Shown piece after piece: positions 7,672 to 15,517 of a stretch of DNA of 21,000 nucleotides (the first letter of the stretch is position 1; each line of letters opens with the position of its first letter). Both the position numbers and the translations under genes were made by a program. This stretch comes from Isochrysis galbana (Eukaryota > Haptophyta > Isochrysidales > Isochrysidaceae), in contig CM030940.1 in the NCBI GenBank assembly GCA_018136815.1, positions 4,445,500-4,466,499 of the forward strand, written 5' to 3'. Below the pieces are notes generated by a model. It saw only the letters and a list, made by a program, of their open reading frames with translations, was not told the origin of the DNA and did not search any database.

Positions 7672-8630
7672 TAAGAATCTTATCCGGCGAACCTACTTTT
7701 ATAAGTGGGGGTCAATGGGGGCCTCGCGCCCCCCTCTCTCCATCGCGGACACCCCCCGGGGTGGGCCCGTACATTCAACCCCAGCCCCTGCCCTCTGGCA
7801 GGGGCAGGGCACTCATCAATTCAGCCCGGACCCCTAGTGGGCGCGGGCCGCGAGCCGCTCTCCCAGGCCCGCATGGGCCTGCTCTCGTACTGACTCCCCC
7901 CCCCATCCCTGGTCGCCAGGCAGACAGGGGCCTCAGGGAGGCACCCAAGGCCAGCGAGGCGAGCGAGGGAGAGGCAGGGGGGCCAGGGGCTGAGCCCCAG
8001 CCTCCACTGCCCCCTGAGCTGCCCCTGCTGGCCCTCTGGGCGCCCCTGAAGGACCTCTGAGAGCAGGCCATGGCGCGCCGCATGGCGACGCGCCGCAGGG
8101 ACCGGGGCGGAAGAGAATGGAACGAGGGAGAGGGGGGGATTTGCACCCCCCCGATGGAGTGTGGTGAGAAACGAGCCACGTTTGCGTTAGCAAACGGGCG
8201 AAGGGGGGCGGCTGGCGACAGGAGAGGCGAGAAGAAGGGAGTGGCTCAAGACGTCCCTGTGGCAGGTATCGGGGGGCGCAGTCATTTATTTCTTCGAGGA
8301 CCGCTCGCGGCGCGAGCTGTAAGGGCCGCTCTCCTTTTTTGACGAGAGGTCCTCCCCCCCCCCCGGTGCTTTTTCCCGGAGAGTCGGCCGGCGTCGTTCG
8401 GTCCGCCTCAATGGGTTCTCCCTCATTTTAACTTGTGGGGAGTTAGAATGGGGGCCGGGGGCCTGCGAGGGGGGAGATGTGGAAGGGTGCATAGGAGTAT
8501 GTATCTGTGACAACAGCACGCGCCAAGGTGTACGGGCAGGTGCGCTGAGGGCTGTCGTGTTAGTGCCGGGCTAGTGAGAGTAGTGGTACTAATGCTCAGA
8601 AAAATAAAAAATAAGAATCTTATCCGGCGA
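7672..8630 (+). mobile_element. Retroposed insertion with 19-bp target-site duplication
   Basis: The 19-mer TAAGAATCTTATCCGGCGA occurs exactly at 7672-7690 and 8612-8630. Immediately before the second copy is an A-rich tail (AGAAAAATAAAAAA, ending at 8611). An exact flanking repeat of this length plus an A-rich 3' end is the signature of LINE-mediated (target-primed) insertion, so the inserted unit is about 921 bases, 7691-8611, on the plus strand. The body is GC-rich, contains repeat unit A at about 7885-8100 and has no convincing protein. It may be a SINE-like or truncated LINE copy; the family is not recognised. Confidence 0.75.
7885..8100 (+). repeat. Dispersed repeat unit A, copy 2
   Basis: Shares GCGAGGGAGAGGCAG, the run resembling CCCCAGCCTCCACTGCCCCC, TGAGCTG, the CTCTGGGCGCCCCTG-type stretch and ATGGCGCGCC with the inverted copy at 13130-13380. 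It shares its left part with the copy at the window start. It lies inside the 7691-8611 insertion. Confidence 0.75.
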
Positions 8631-8750
8631 TATACGATTGGCGATGCGATCGGCGATCGGCGATGGCGCTCTGCCTCGCCCAAGCCGCGGTGGTTGCCTC
8701 ATGGGCACCACCGCGATACCCTATCAGTTTACTGATAGTTCGGAGGAGGG

Positions 8751-8990
8751 GTTGGAGCGATGGGCTGGGGCTGGCCACGCCGGGCCAGGACGCGCGATTC
8801 AGGCGAGCTTGTGGGGAGGAGAGTGAGTCAATGGGTCAGCAGGGCAGTGTGCAGTGTGCTCCTGGCAAGCCATAAATAAGGCGTGCCACGAACATGAGTG
8901 GTTCTACCCCACGGCAGGGGAGGAGTGGAGAGAGGGGGGGCTCGTGCCCCCCCATGAGCGAACCAAGAACCAAGTAAAAACTTTGTTCGG
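8751..8990 (+). repeat. Dispersed repeat unit B, copy 1
   Basis: Begins GTTGGAGCGATGGGCTGG and ends near GCGAACCAAGAACC. Shared with 13368-13580 in the same orientation: ACGGCAGGGGAGGAGTGGA, GGCTCGTGCCCCCCCATG (a small hairpin), and TGGCAAGCCAT. No coding content is visible. Confidence 0.8.
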
Positions 8991-9450
8991 GATTCCGGGA
9001 CTGAAACGTTGTATCCAATTAGCTAATGGGGTTGGCTAGGATATAACATTAATCATTTTATTATCGTTCTCTGGTCGCACGTAGGCTATTCCAGCTATTT
9101 CCCTGAGCACTAAGCAATAGCGGCAGCCCATGCTAGCACTAAGGCCCCCAAGCCTGCCGGTAAGTCAATACGCAAAAACAAACAAGGACGGACGCGAGTA
9201 GATGTTGTCCACTAGACACCAGACGAGGAGAATCCGATTTTTGCAAGTCGTGGTACTGCTGCGTGATGCGGGTACATGGTTGACGCCCCTAGAAGCCCCG
9301 CCTCGCTGTTACTCGTGACTCGCAGCGCGCCCTCATAGACTTGCTCACGCGGGGCGGACAGCTCGTGGGTGAGGCCTCTCGCCTCCAAGCGCAGTAGTAG
9401 ATTTTCGGCTACATCTTCTCTTACTTCTCATCGCGCCCCCCTCGGCTGCC
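8991..9450. other. Intergenic stretch 3' of the EF-hand gene
   Basis: About 460 bases between repeat unit B and the stop codon of the minus-strand gene, presumably including its 3' UTR. I see no gene, RNA or repeat here. Confidence 0.4.
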
Positions 9451-12400
9451 TTAGCTCGCCTCGACACTGCGAGCAACTACGCCCGTCGGTGGCACCTTCC
9501 GCTCCCGGGCAATGCACGTCAGATCGGACGAGGCGTACATGCTTGCCAGCCTCAGCTTGAGGGCTTTCTCGCGTACGGCTCGTTCGGCCACCTCTCGCTC
9601 ACGCGCTTCCTTTGCGCTTTGACGTGATGCGGTGGCATCGGGCTGGGCCAACGTCTTCTCTTCTCCTACGGCAGAAGCCTTCCCTCCATCTGGCAACCCG
9701 AGCGCGGGAAGCTTGCCGACCGACGGGCGCGCCGCGCGTGCCGCCTCGTACGCCACGGCCGGGCCAGTTTGGCGCATCCGTAGCGCCATGCTTGGCGATG
9801 CTCCTGTCGGCCTCGCGCGAGGTGGCGTGCCCGGCGCGCCCGGAGCTGCGTGACTGTCCTTTGAGGCCCTCGCCACGGTGAGCGCGTCGTAAGTGCGACT
9901 CGCCACGTTGAGTTTGCGCGCAGGGTCTTGGGTGTCTTGCGCACGTCGCTCGACGCGGAATGCCGGCATCGACTGCGAGCCTCTCATGCCACGCGTAGCC
10001 GGACTGCCGGTGCTGTGGCTGCCGCCCATCTTTCCCACGCTGCTTCGCCCACCATCCGACACGACGTAGAGCCGTGGGCGCCCCCCGATGGTGGCCTCTT
10101 GCGCCGCTTCCGCAACGGCGGCGGCAGCGGCGGTGGCGACCATCGCCTCGACCGCCGCCTCTGCCTCTGCCTCCGCGGAGCTTTCCTTTCTTAGCGCCGC
10201 GGTTGCGTCCAGCTTGGTGGCCCGCTTCGCCGCCCTTTCCTCTACGAGGCGCCGGCGAGCGAAGAGCTTGTAGTAGCAAGCACATCGCTCGCAGACGGAC
10301 GCCTCACGCTGGTAGACCTGTGGCTGCCTGCGCTCCTCCGCGGCGAAGGCGCGCAGCGCCTCCTCAGGCGCCTCCTCGCCTACGCTCACGCCACGCCGCT
10401 GCAGCAGCCTATCGAGCAAGACAGTGCGGTAGGCCACCGTATAGTAGCCCTCAGCGGGCAACCCTGACGCGTCGGCGGCGGGCAGCAGCCAGCTCGCACC
10501 GGTGGCGGGGTCGACGGCTGCAGCGCCGTGGGCGCCGCGCCGCGGCGTCGGCATGGCCGGCTCTCGGCAATAGTCGCCCTCGCACAGCGGTGGCCAATCG
10601 GCCTCTGAGTCGCCGCCGTACACGGACACCAGCGACGTGCGGCGCGAGAGCATCCCGATGCGCCGGCGTTCCGGCGACGCGGTCGCGGCAACCGCTGAGG
10701 GCGCCTCCCACCCAACCGGCTTGGTCGTCTCGGTGACCGGCTTTGGGCGCGGCAGTGTCACCACATTCTTGGCGCCGATGAACCATGGCGTACCCTGTGG
10801 GTCGACAACGAAGCGCGCGGAGCACGCCATGATCCGGCAGCGCGCATTCTCCTCGCAGCAGCGCACGAGCCGGCGCGTCGCCTCAGTCAGTTCCTCGTTG
10901 AGCCGCCGGAAGTTGGAGGCGAGCATCTGCGGTGATTCCTCGGCGCCGAAGCCGTCGTTCGAGTCAGCGGGCTTGGCCTCGGGCCCCTGTGTGCCTACGA
11001 AGGCCATCTTAGCCACGGCCACCTTTGACCCGTACGTCTTGTGCCCCTCGCGCGTGTAGTCGCACCGGTACTGCGTGCTGTTACCGCCCTGAGACGGTAT
11101 GAACTGCTGCAAGGCGGCGGTGACGTTGAGCGAGTGTGTAGAGCCTAGCAAGTCGGTCAGCGTGGCGGCCGTCAGCAACGTGCTCTCGCCCGCAATTGTG
11201 CGCCTCACAGCCACATACTCGGCGCCTCCATACTGCAGTTTGCGCATCTTCTTGGCGGCGCGCTCCAGGTGCGCCGAAACGGTCGTCGCCACCAGCTTGT
11301 CGCGGTTCTTCCGCTTGACAAACCCATACTTGTCGGTGAAGAGCCAGTATTCCATCTCGCCGCCGTCGAGCACGACGGTGTCGGCCATCTGAAGCCGCAG
11401 TTTAGTAGCTCCCCGGTGCCACATTGCGCCATAGACCCACGCGGGCGAGCGTAGCTTGGGCTTGGCGTCGGTGCCGCTGCCACCAGCGGTGGCGGGGGTG
11501 CTGCCGGCGCTCACTCGCCGGCGAACCGGCGTGGGTGGCGAGGGCGAACGTGGGCCGTCGGGCGAGGGGTCGGCCACCGCCGTGGGCGGTGGTGGCGAAC
11601 GCACGTCGGCCCGGCTCTTCAGCCCGCTCACCCACTGGGGCACGCTTGCAGAGGTACGCATCCTCGGCGGCGAGTTGACGAGGCGCATGCCGTACTTATG
11701 CGTTGGCGAGGGCGACGACGCTCTGAGTGCGCCAACGACGCCAATGATGAGCGGCAGCTTGGCGGGGAGTGGCTTGGCGCCGCCCGCCGCTGCTCTGCGC
11801 ACGCGCTCTGCACGCGGCGAGCGCACATAGCGCGGCAGCTGCTCGGCGGAGTCGGGCAGTTCGCCGCTGGGCCGTGTCGCTTGCCGGAGCGCCTCGAGCG
11901 GTAGAGTCCGGCTGGCGGCGCCGCCGGCAAGCGAGTCGAAGAGGCGCCCAGCCGCATGCGCATCGCCAGGGAAGCCGAGTTCGTTGCACGCCTTTTCCCA
12001 CTGGCCACGGCTTATGGCGGCCGTTTCGTCGTCTTTCGGAACCATCGCCTCGAAGAGGCTTATGACGCGCCATGCGTGCCGCATCAGAAAGTTGTGCATC
12101 TCGCACTGCACACTCGCCTCGGAGACGGTCGCCATGATAGCGTCCGTGGGCGCAACGTCGGCACCAATCTGCGGCCCATGCCGGCGTAGCGCCTTGGGAT
12201 TGCGCGTACGGAAGGGTGGCATCGCCGGCGGCGGCACGTGCGAGGCGCTGATCGAGCGCGAGAGCGCCTTAAGAGTTCTCTCCAGCTCGTTGAGCTCAAT
12301 CTTGCCCCCTCCCCCTCCATCCCACTGGTGGAACACGGCGTCGATGGCGTCGGGCGGCGCCTCGATGAGGAGCCGTCCAACCAGCATATGCAGCTCATCG

Positions 12401-12564
12401 CGCGTCACATCAGCATCCCGGTTGCGGTGCCACTCGCGAAGCACGTCCATCGCACGCCTAGCATTGGCCGCGAGAGAGTTGCGAACAAACGCGGCGGCCG
12501 CCTCACCAGAGAGCGGAGGAGCTGGTTCTGCCGAAGGTTGGGCTGTCGGACTGAGCTCGTCCAT
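9451..12564 (-). CDS. EF-hand domain protein, 1037 residues, family not identified
   Basis: A long intact frame without introns. The ATG at 12564 is chosen; it follows a pyrimidine-rich leader. Residues 36-100 resemble an EF-hand pair. The second loop (residues 82-93, DGGGGGKIELNE) has Asp at position 1, Gly at 6, Ile at 8 and Glu at 12 but lacks the usual middle ligands. The first (about 46-57) is degenerate, so strong calcium binding is uncertain. A second helical pair may lie at about 150-225. Residues about 240-370 are Ser/Pro/Arg-rich and probably disordered. A globular core follows with motifs AMWHRGATKLRL, YWLFTDKYGFVKRK, LQQFIPSQGG, YRCDYTREG and FVVDPQGTPWFIGAKN. Further on is VCERCACYYKLF, then an Ala/Glu-rich probable coiled coil and a basic disordered tail. 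The combination of EF-hands and this core is reminiscent of protist flagellar or cytoskeletal proteins, but that is only an impression. Confidence 0.75.
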   Translation of the reverse strand: MDELSPTAQPSAEPAPPLSGEAAAAFVRNSLAANARRAMDVLREWHRNRDADVTRDELHMLVGRLLIEAPPDAIDAVFHQWDGGGGGKIELNELERTLKALSRSISASHVPPPAMPPFRTRNPKALRRHGPQIGADVAPTDAIMATVSEASVQCEMHNFLMRHAWRVISLFEAMVPKDDETAAISRGQWEKACNELGFPGDAHAAGRLFDSLAGGAASRTLPLEALRQATRPSGELPDSAEQLPRYVRSPRAERVRRAAAGGAKPLPAKLPLIIGVVGALRASSPSPTHKYGMRLVNSPPRMRTSASVPQWVSGLKSRADVRSPPPPTAVADPSPDGPRSPSPPTPVRRRVSAGSTPATAGGSGTDAKPKLRSPAWVYGAMWHRGATKLRLQMADTVVLDGGEMEYWLFTDKYGFVKRKNRDKLVATTVSAHLERAAKKMRKLQYGGAEYVAVRRTIAGESTLLTAATLTDLLGSTHSLNVTAALQQFIPSQGGNSTQYRCDYTREGHKTYGSKVAVAKMAFVGTQGPEAKPADSNDGFGAEESPQMLASNFRRLNEELTEATRRLVRCCEENARCRIMACSARFVVDPQGTPWFIGAKNVVTLPRPKPVTETTKPVGWEAPSAVAATASPERRRIGMLSRRTSLVSVYGGDSEADWPPLCEGDYCREPAMPTPRRGAHGAAAVDPATGASWLLPAADASGLPAEGYYTVAYRTVLLDRLLQRRGVSVGEEAPEEALRAFAAEERRQPQVYQREASVCERCACYYKLFARRRLVEERAAKRATKLDATAALRKESSAEAEAEAAVEAMVATAAAAAVAEAAQEATIGGRPRLYVVSDGGRSSVGKMGGSHSTGSPATRGMRGSQSMPAFRVERRAQDTQDPARKLNVASRTYDALTVARASKDSHAAPGAPGTPPRARPTGASPSMALRMRQTGPAVAYEAARAARPSVGKLPALGLPDGGKASAVGEEKTLAQPDATASRQSAKEAREREVAERAVREKALKLRLASMYASSDLTCIARERKVPPTGVVARSVEAS

Positions 12565-12800
12565 GAGCAGCAACCGAGTGGATGAGTGGAAAGAAGGAGG
12601 GGGGCGTGGGGTGAGGTGGGAGGGGCGGCGTCAGGTATGGGGAGCGCAGGAGGGTGCACGAAGGGACGAGGGAGACGGAGCACAGAAGAGGCAGAGAGAG
12701 AGAGAGTTTAGGGCAGGGTAGAGAGGGGGGAGGAGGGGTTGGGTGGAGGGAAGGCGAAAGGGCCGCCGGTGCGAGAGAGGGCTTCTCCGCTAACCGACGG
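12565..12800 (-). promoter_or_regulatory. Pyrimidine-rich leader/promoter region of the EF-hand gene
   Basis: Read on the minus (coding) strand this segment is dominated by C and T, with CGCCCCCCTCCTTCTTTCC ending about 25 bases before the ATG and a CTCTCT tract at 12690-12710. No TATA box was seen. The same kind of tract precedes all the other genes of this window. Confidence 0.35.
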
Positions 12801-13129
12801 CCAAAACGGCTGGAGCTGATGGGAGTCTTATTATCTACGCGTAGAGAGTAAAGATCAACAGGAGAGTTGTGAATGGGAACTGTGAAGAGCTGGAGGTGCC
12901 GTACACTACTAGGGGGATAGGGGTGAAGGGCTTAGATATGGTCCGGTGCCCCCCCCCCCCCCCCCCCCCCCCCCATGATCTTTCCCCCCCTTCCTCCTGT
13001 GTCTGTGTCCCGGGTAGGCGACGGCCTTAGTCTCGACTTATCCTGTAAATAGGCGCGGGACTTACCTATTTTTCGGAGGGCGGAGCTCTCGCTCGCGCCC
13101 CCCCCCCTTTTCTGCGCTCTCTCCCCCCT
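12801..13129. other. Intergenic stretch with a 26-base C homopolymer
   Basis: No gene. Contains a run of 26 C at 12949-12974 and a second, 10-base C run near 13100. A stem-loop with arms AAATAGG (13047-13053) and CCTATTT (13065-13071) is also present. Long homopolymers are collapse-prone, so lengths may be inexact. Confidence 0.6.
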
Positions 13130-13380
13130 CTCCTGCGGCACGCGCGATGGCGCGCCTGCTGCAGGCCTCCAGCTGCCCTCTGGCGGCCCCTGGAGGCTCC
13201 TGGAGGCCAGCTCAGGGGGCAGAGGAGGCTGGGGCTGGGCCTTGGCCTCCCCTGCCTCCTGCCTCTCCCTCGCTGGCGCTCCTGCGCCCTGGGGGCCCCC
13301 ACTCTCCCACTCTGCACCTCTCTGCCTGTAGACCAGGGGAGGGGGGTTGGGGGTTGGGGGTTGGAGCGTTGGAGCGATGG
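13130..13380 (-). repeat. Dispersed repeat unit A, copy 3 (inverted)
   Basis: The reverse complement matches 7885-8100 and 1-150, including GCCAGCGAGGGAGAGGCAG and TGCCCCCTGAGCTGG. Its minus-strand start, CCATCGCTCCAAC, is directly back-to-back with the start of unit B, so units A and B appear to be two arms of one composite element here. Confidence 0.8.
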
Positions 13381-13580
13381 GCTGGCCACGACAAGCCAGG
13401 GCGGGCGAATGGGGCAAGCCTGCCAAGGAGAGAGTGGGTCAGCATGGCAGTGTGCTCTTGGCAAGCCATCAGGCATGCCTGGAGGGTGGGTGGTTCCTCC
13501 CCCACGGCAGGGGAGGAGTGGAGGAGTGGAGGGGGGGGGGCTCGTGCCCCCCCATGGGCGAACTCAGTATAAACTTAGTT
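13368..13580 (+). repeat. Dispersed repeat unit B, copy 2
   Basis: Starts GTTGGAGCGATGGGCTGG and ends near GGGCGAACTCAGTATAAAC, matching 8751-8990 in the same orientation with scattered substitutions and small indels. The hairpin GGGGGGGCTCGTGCCCCCCC is conserved. Confidence 0.8.
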
Positions 13581-14012
13581 GGTGTCGAACAGGAACAGGG
13601 GATGAGAATGGATTCAGAATGGAATCGTAGGGAGAATGAGAGTGAGACTGTTGTATTCAGGCCTTTTGGCATGGATATTTCGACATGAGTACGAGCCTTT
13701 TCTTCGTTATATACCGTCTTCTATGTTCGTCGTGGTCGCGCAAGGCGTGCAGATTCGGGTTCTCCCTTGGCTCAAGTCCTAGTTCACCGATTTTCGTTTC
13801 GAAGTTCGAGGATTTGAGTTTATTTTTACCGTTAGGGTGATTGTTCACGCGTTTAAGGTAAGAAACGCAGGTACGTAGCGGAGCTTGTTTGCCCGCCCTA
13901 CTGCGGACTACGGACGTGACTACCCTAGTAGTGTACTCCCCTCTAATACACAACTCCTTCAGAGCTGAGAAGATTGGGAGTGTGAAGCCGTCGTCAACCC
14001 AAGGAACACCAA

Positions 14013-14015
<3 letters not shown>
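13581..14015. other. Intergenic stretch upstream of the dehydrogenase gene
   Basis: Lower GC than its surroundings. A 98-codon minus-strand frame at 13657-13953 is hydrophilic and lysine-rich (for example RVNNHPNGKNKLK), less biased than typical shadow frames here, but it has no motif and I do not call it a gene. GGTAAG at about 13857 could be a splice donor of a 5' UTR intron of the downstream gene; no acceptor is evident. Confidence 0.3.
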
Positions 14016-14061
<46 letters not shown>

Positions 14062-14088
14062 CCCCCCCCCCGCCCCCCCCCTCTCCCT

Positions 14089-14122
<34 letters not shown>

Positions 14123-14125
14123 GCT
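14016..14125 (+). repeat. CT microsatellite with C-run
   Basis: Twenty-two TC units (14016-14059), then a C-run interrupted once by G (to about 14081), then more CT. Pyrimidine-rich DNA continues with interruptions to the start codon at 14396 and into the first codons of the gene. Confidence 0.9.
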
Positions 14126-14395
14126 CGAGAGAGAGAGAAGAGAGGTCGTTCGCCGAACGAACCAGCGGCCTCCGATGCTCTCCCTCCCTCTTCTCCTCTC
14201 TCCCTCCCTCTCTTCTCTCCTTTTCCCCCACCCTCTCTCCTCCGTCTTCATCGACGAGAAGAAGACCAACAATCCGTCTCGACGCGAGACCACTCGCTCC
14301 CTTGTATGAGATTAACAAAAGTTCCCTCTTTTCTTTGTTTAATACCCTCGGTGTGCTCTCTGCCTTCCCCCCCCTCCCCGCCCCGTCTCTCCTCC

Positions 14396-15517
14396 ATGTC
14401 GGCCGCCCTCCTCTTCCTCCTCGCGAGCTCCAGTCTGCCGTGGACGAAGAAGGTTGCTCCTCCTCCCCCTCCGCCTCCGCCGCTCATCCTCTCCATCCTC
14501 TCCTCCCTCCCTCCCATCCCCTCCCTCCCTCCCTCCCTCCCTCTCTCTCTCTCTCTCCCCTCTGCCGCCGACATATTCTTTTCACTCAGTTTTCTATTCG
14601 GCGCCCTCTCTCTCCTCTCTTACCTGCTGCCCCTGATGCTCGCGAGCGCGCGCGGCCGGAATGACCTCAGGAAGCGCTACCAAGCCCAGTGGGCCCTTGT
14701 CACCGGCGCCTCCTCTGGAATAGGCAAGGAGCTGTCTTTTGCACTAGCGAGGCAATCGATCAATGTTATTTTGGTCGCACTCGACGACCCTCTGCTCTCG
14801 GCGACTACGGCGGAGTTGGCGGCCGAGTTCCCACAGCTGAAGTTCCGAAAGGTTGGAGTCAATCTCGCCGCCGCCGACGGTAGCTATATGAAGCGGATCG
14901 AGGCGGCCACTGCCGATGTGCACGTCTCTCTCCTCTTCAACAATGCTGGGTATATGATGACTGGCTTCTTCCACGACGCTCCGCCGGAGAAGCACTTGGC
15001 CAACGTGAACTGCAATGCCATCTCGGCCCTCCTCATCACCCACCATTTCATCAACCGGATGTATGCCTCAGGACGGCCCGGGCTCGTCGTCTTCACTTCG
15101 TCAGCCGCTGCGTACATCCCCTCGCCCTTCACCGCGATGTACTCGGCGACCAAGGCCTTCATCTCGCGGTTCGCCACCTCGCTCGCGGTGGAGGCGCGGC
15201 CTCAGGGCGTTGACGTCGTTGCCATCCATCCATCCCCTGTCGGCCAGACCAACTTTCTCAAGGGCACTGCGCGCATTCAGGCGGCGGAGGCGTTTTACAA
15301 GATGTCGACTGGACCCGAGGCGCTCCCTCCGATGATCTTCTCTAAGCTTGGACGTGGGCTGGTGCTGGCCGACCTGGGCCCTGTCGCTGTTGTCATGCGC
15401 TTGCTCACCAAGCTTATTGATGACTCGCTCTTCGCGTTTGGCTTCGCCTTCTTCGCCCCGTGGATGCCCGACTACCGCGAACACGCCTCGCGCGCCGGCC
15501 TCAAGGGCCATTTGTGA
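14396..15517 (+). CDS. Membrane-anchored short-chain dehydrogenase/reductase (SDR)
   Basis: A 373-residue NAD(P)-dependent oxidoreductase of the classical SDR family. The Rossmann motif VTGASSGIGKEL (TGxxxGxG) lies at residues 102-113, NNAGY at 182-186, NVNCNAIS (active-site Asn region) at 203-210, catalytic Ser at 236 and YSATK at 249-253 with Ser-to-Tyr spacing of 13; the active site is complete. An N-terminal hydrophobic stretch (about 60-80, FFSLSFLFGALSLLSYLLPL) before RKRYQAQW resembles the ER anchor of 17-beta-hydroxysteroid dehydrogenase/3-ketoacyl reductase-like SDRs. A role in lipid or sterol reduction is inference; the substrate cannot be read. ATG 14396 is preferred. The frame is open back to 13889, but only through CT-microsatellite translation. 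ATG 14636 would remove the anchor. Residues 22-29 are a proline run; there is no intron. Confidence 0.85.
   Translation: MSAALLFLLASSSLPWTKKVAPPPPPPPPLILSILSSLPPIPSLPPSLPLSLSLPSAADIFFSLSFLFGALSLLSYLLPLMLASARGRNDLRKRYQAQWALVTGASSGIGKELSFALARQSINVILVALDDPLLSATTAELAAEFPQLKFRKVGVNLAAADGSYMKRIEAATADVHVSLLFNNAGYMMTGFFHDAPPEKHLANVNCNAISALLITHHFINRMYASGRPGLVVFTSSAAAYIPSPFTAMYSATKAFISRFATSLAVEARPQGVDVVAIHPSPVGQTNFLKGTARIQAAEAFYKMSTGPEALPPMIFSKLGRGLVLADLGPVAVVMRLLTKLIDDSLFAFGFAFFAPWMPDYREHASRAGLKGHL

Noticed and set aside
9599..12189. Many long frames opposite or offset to the EF-hand gene
   Set aside because: Arg/Ala/Pro-rich shadows expected in high-GC coding DNA.
13657..13953. 98-codon minus-strand frame, Lys-rich
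   Set aside because: Slightly protein-like composition but no motif or second line of evidence; noted within the intergenic entry only.
13889..14395. N-terminal extension of the SDR gene (open back to 13889)
   Set aside because: It is translation of a CT microsatellite (Ser-Leu repeats) and C-runs; the SDR fold and its membrane anchor are complete from 14396.
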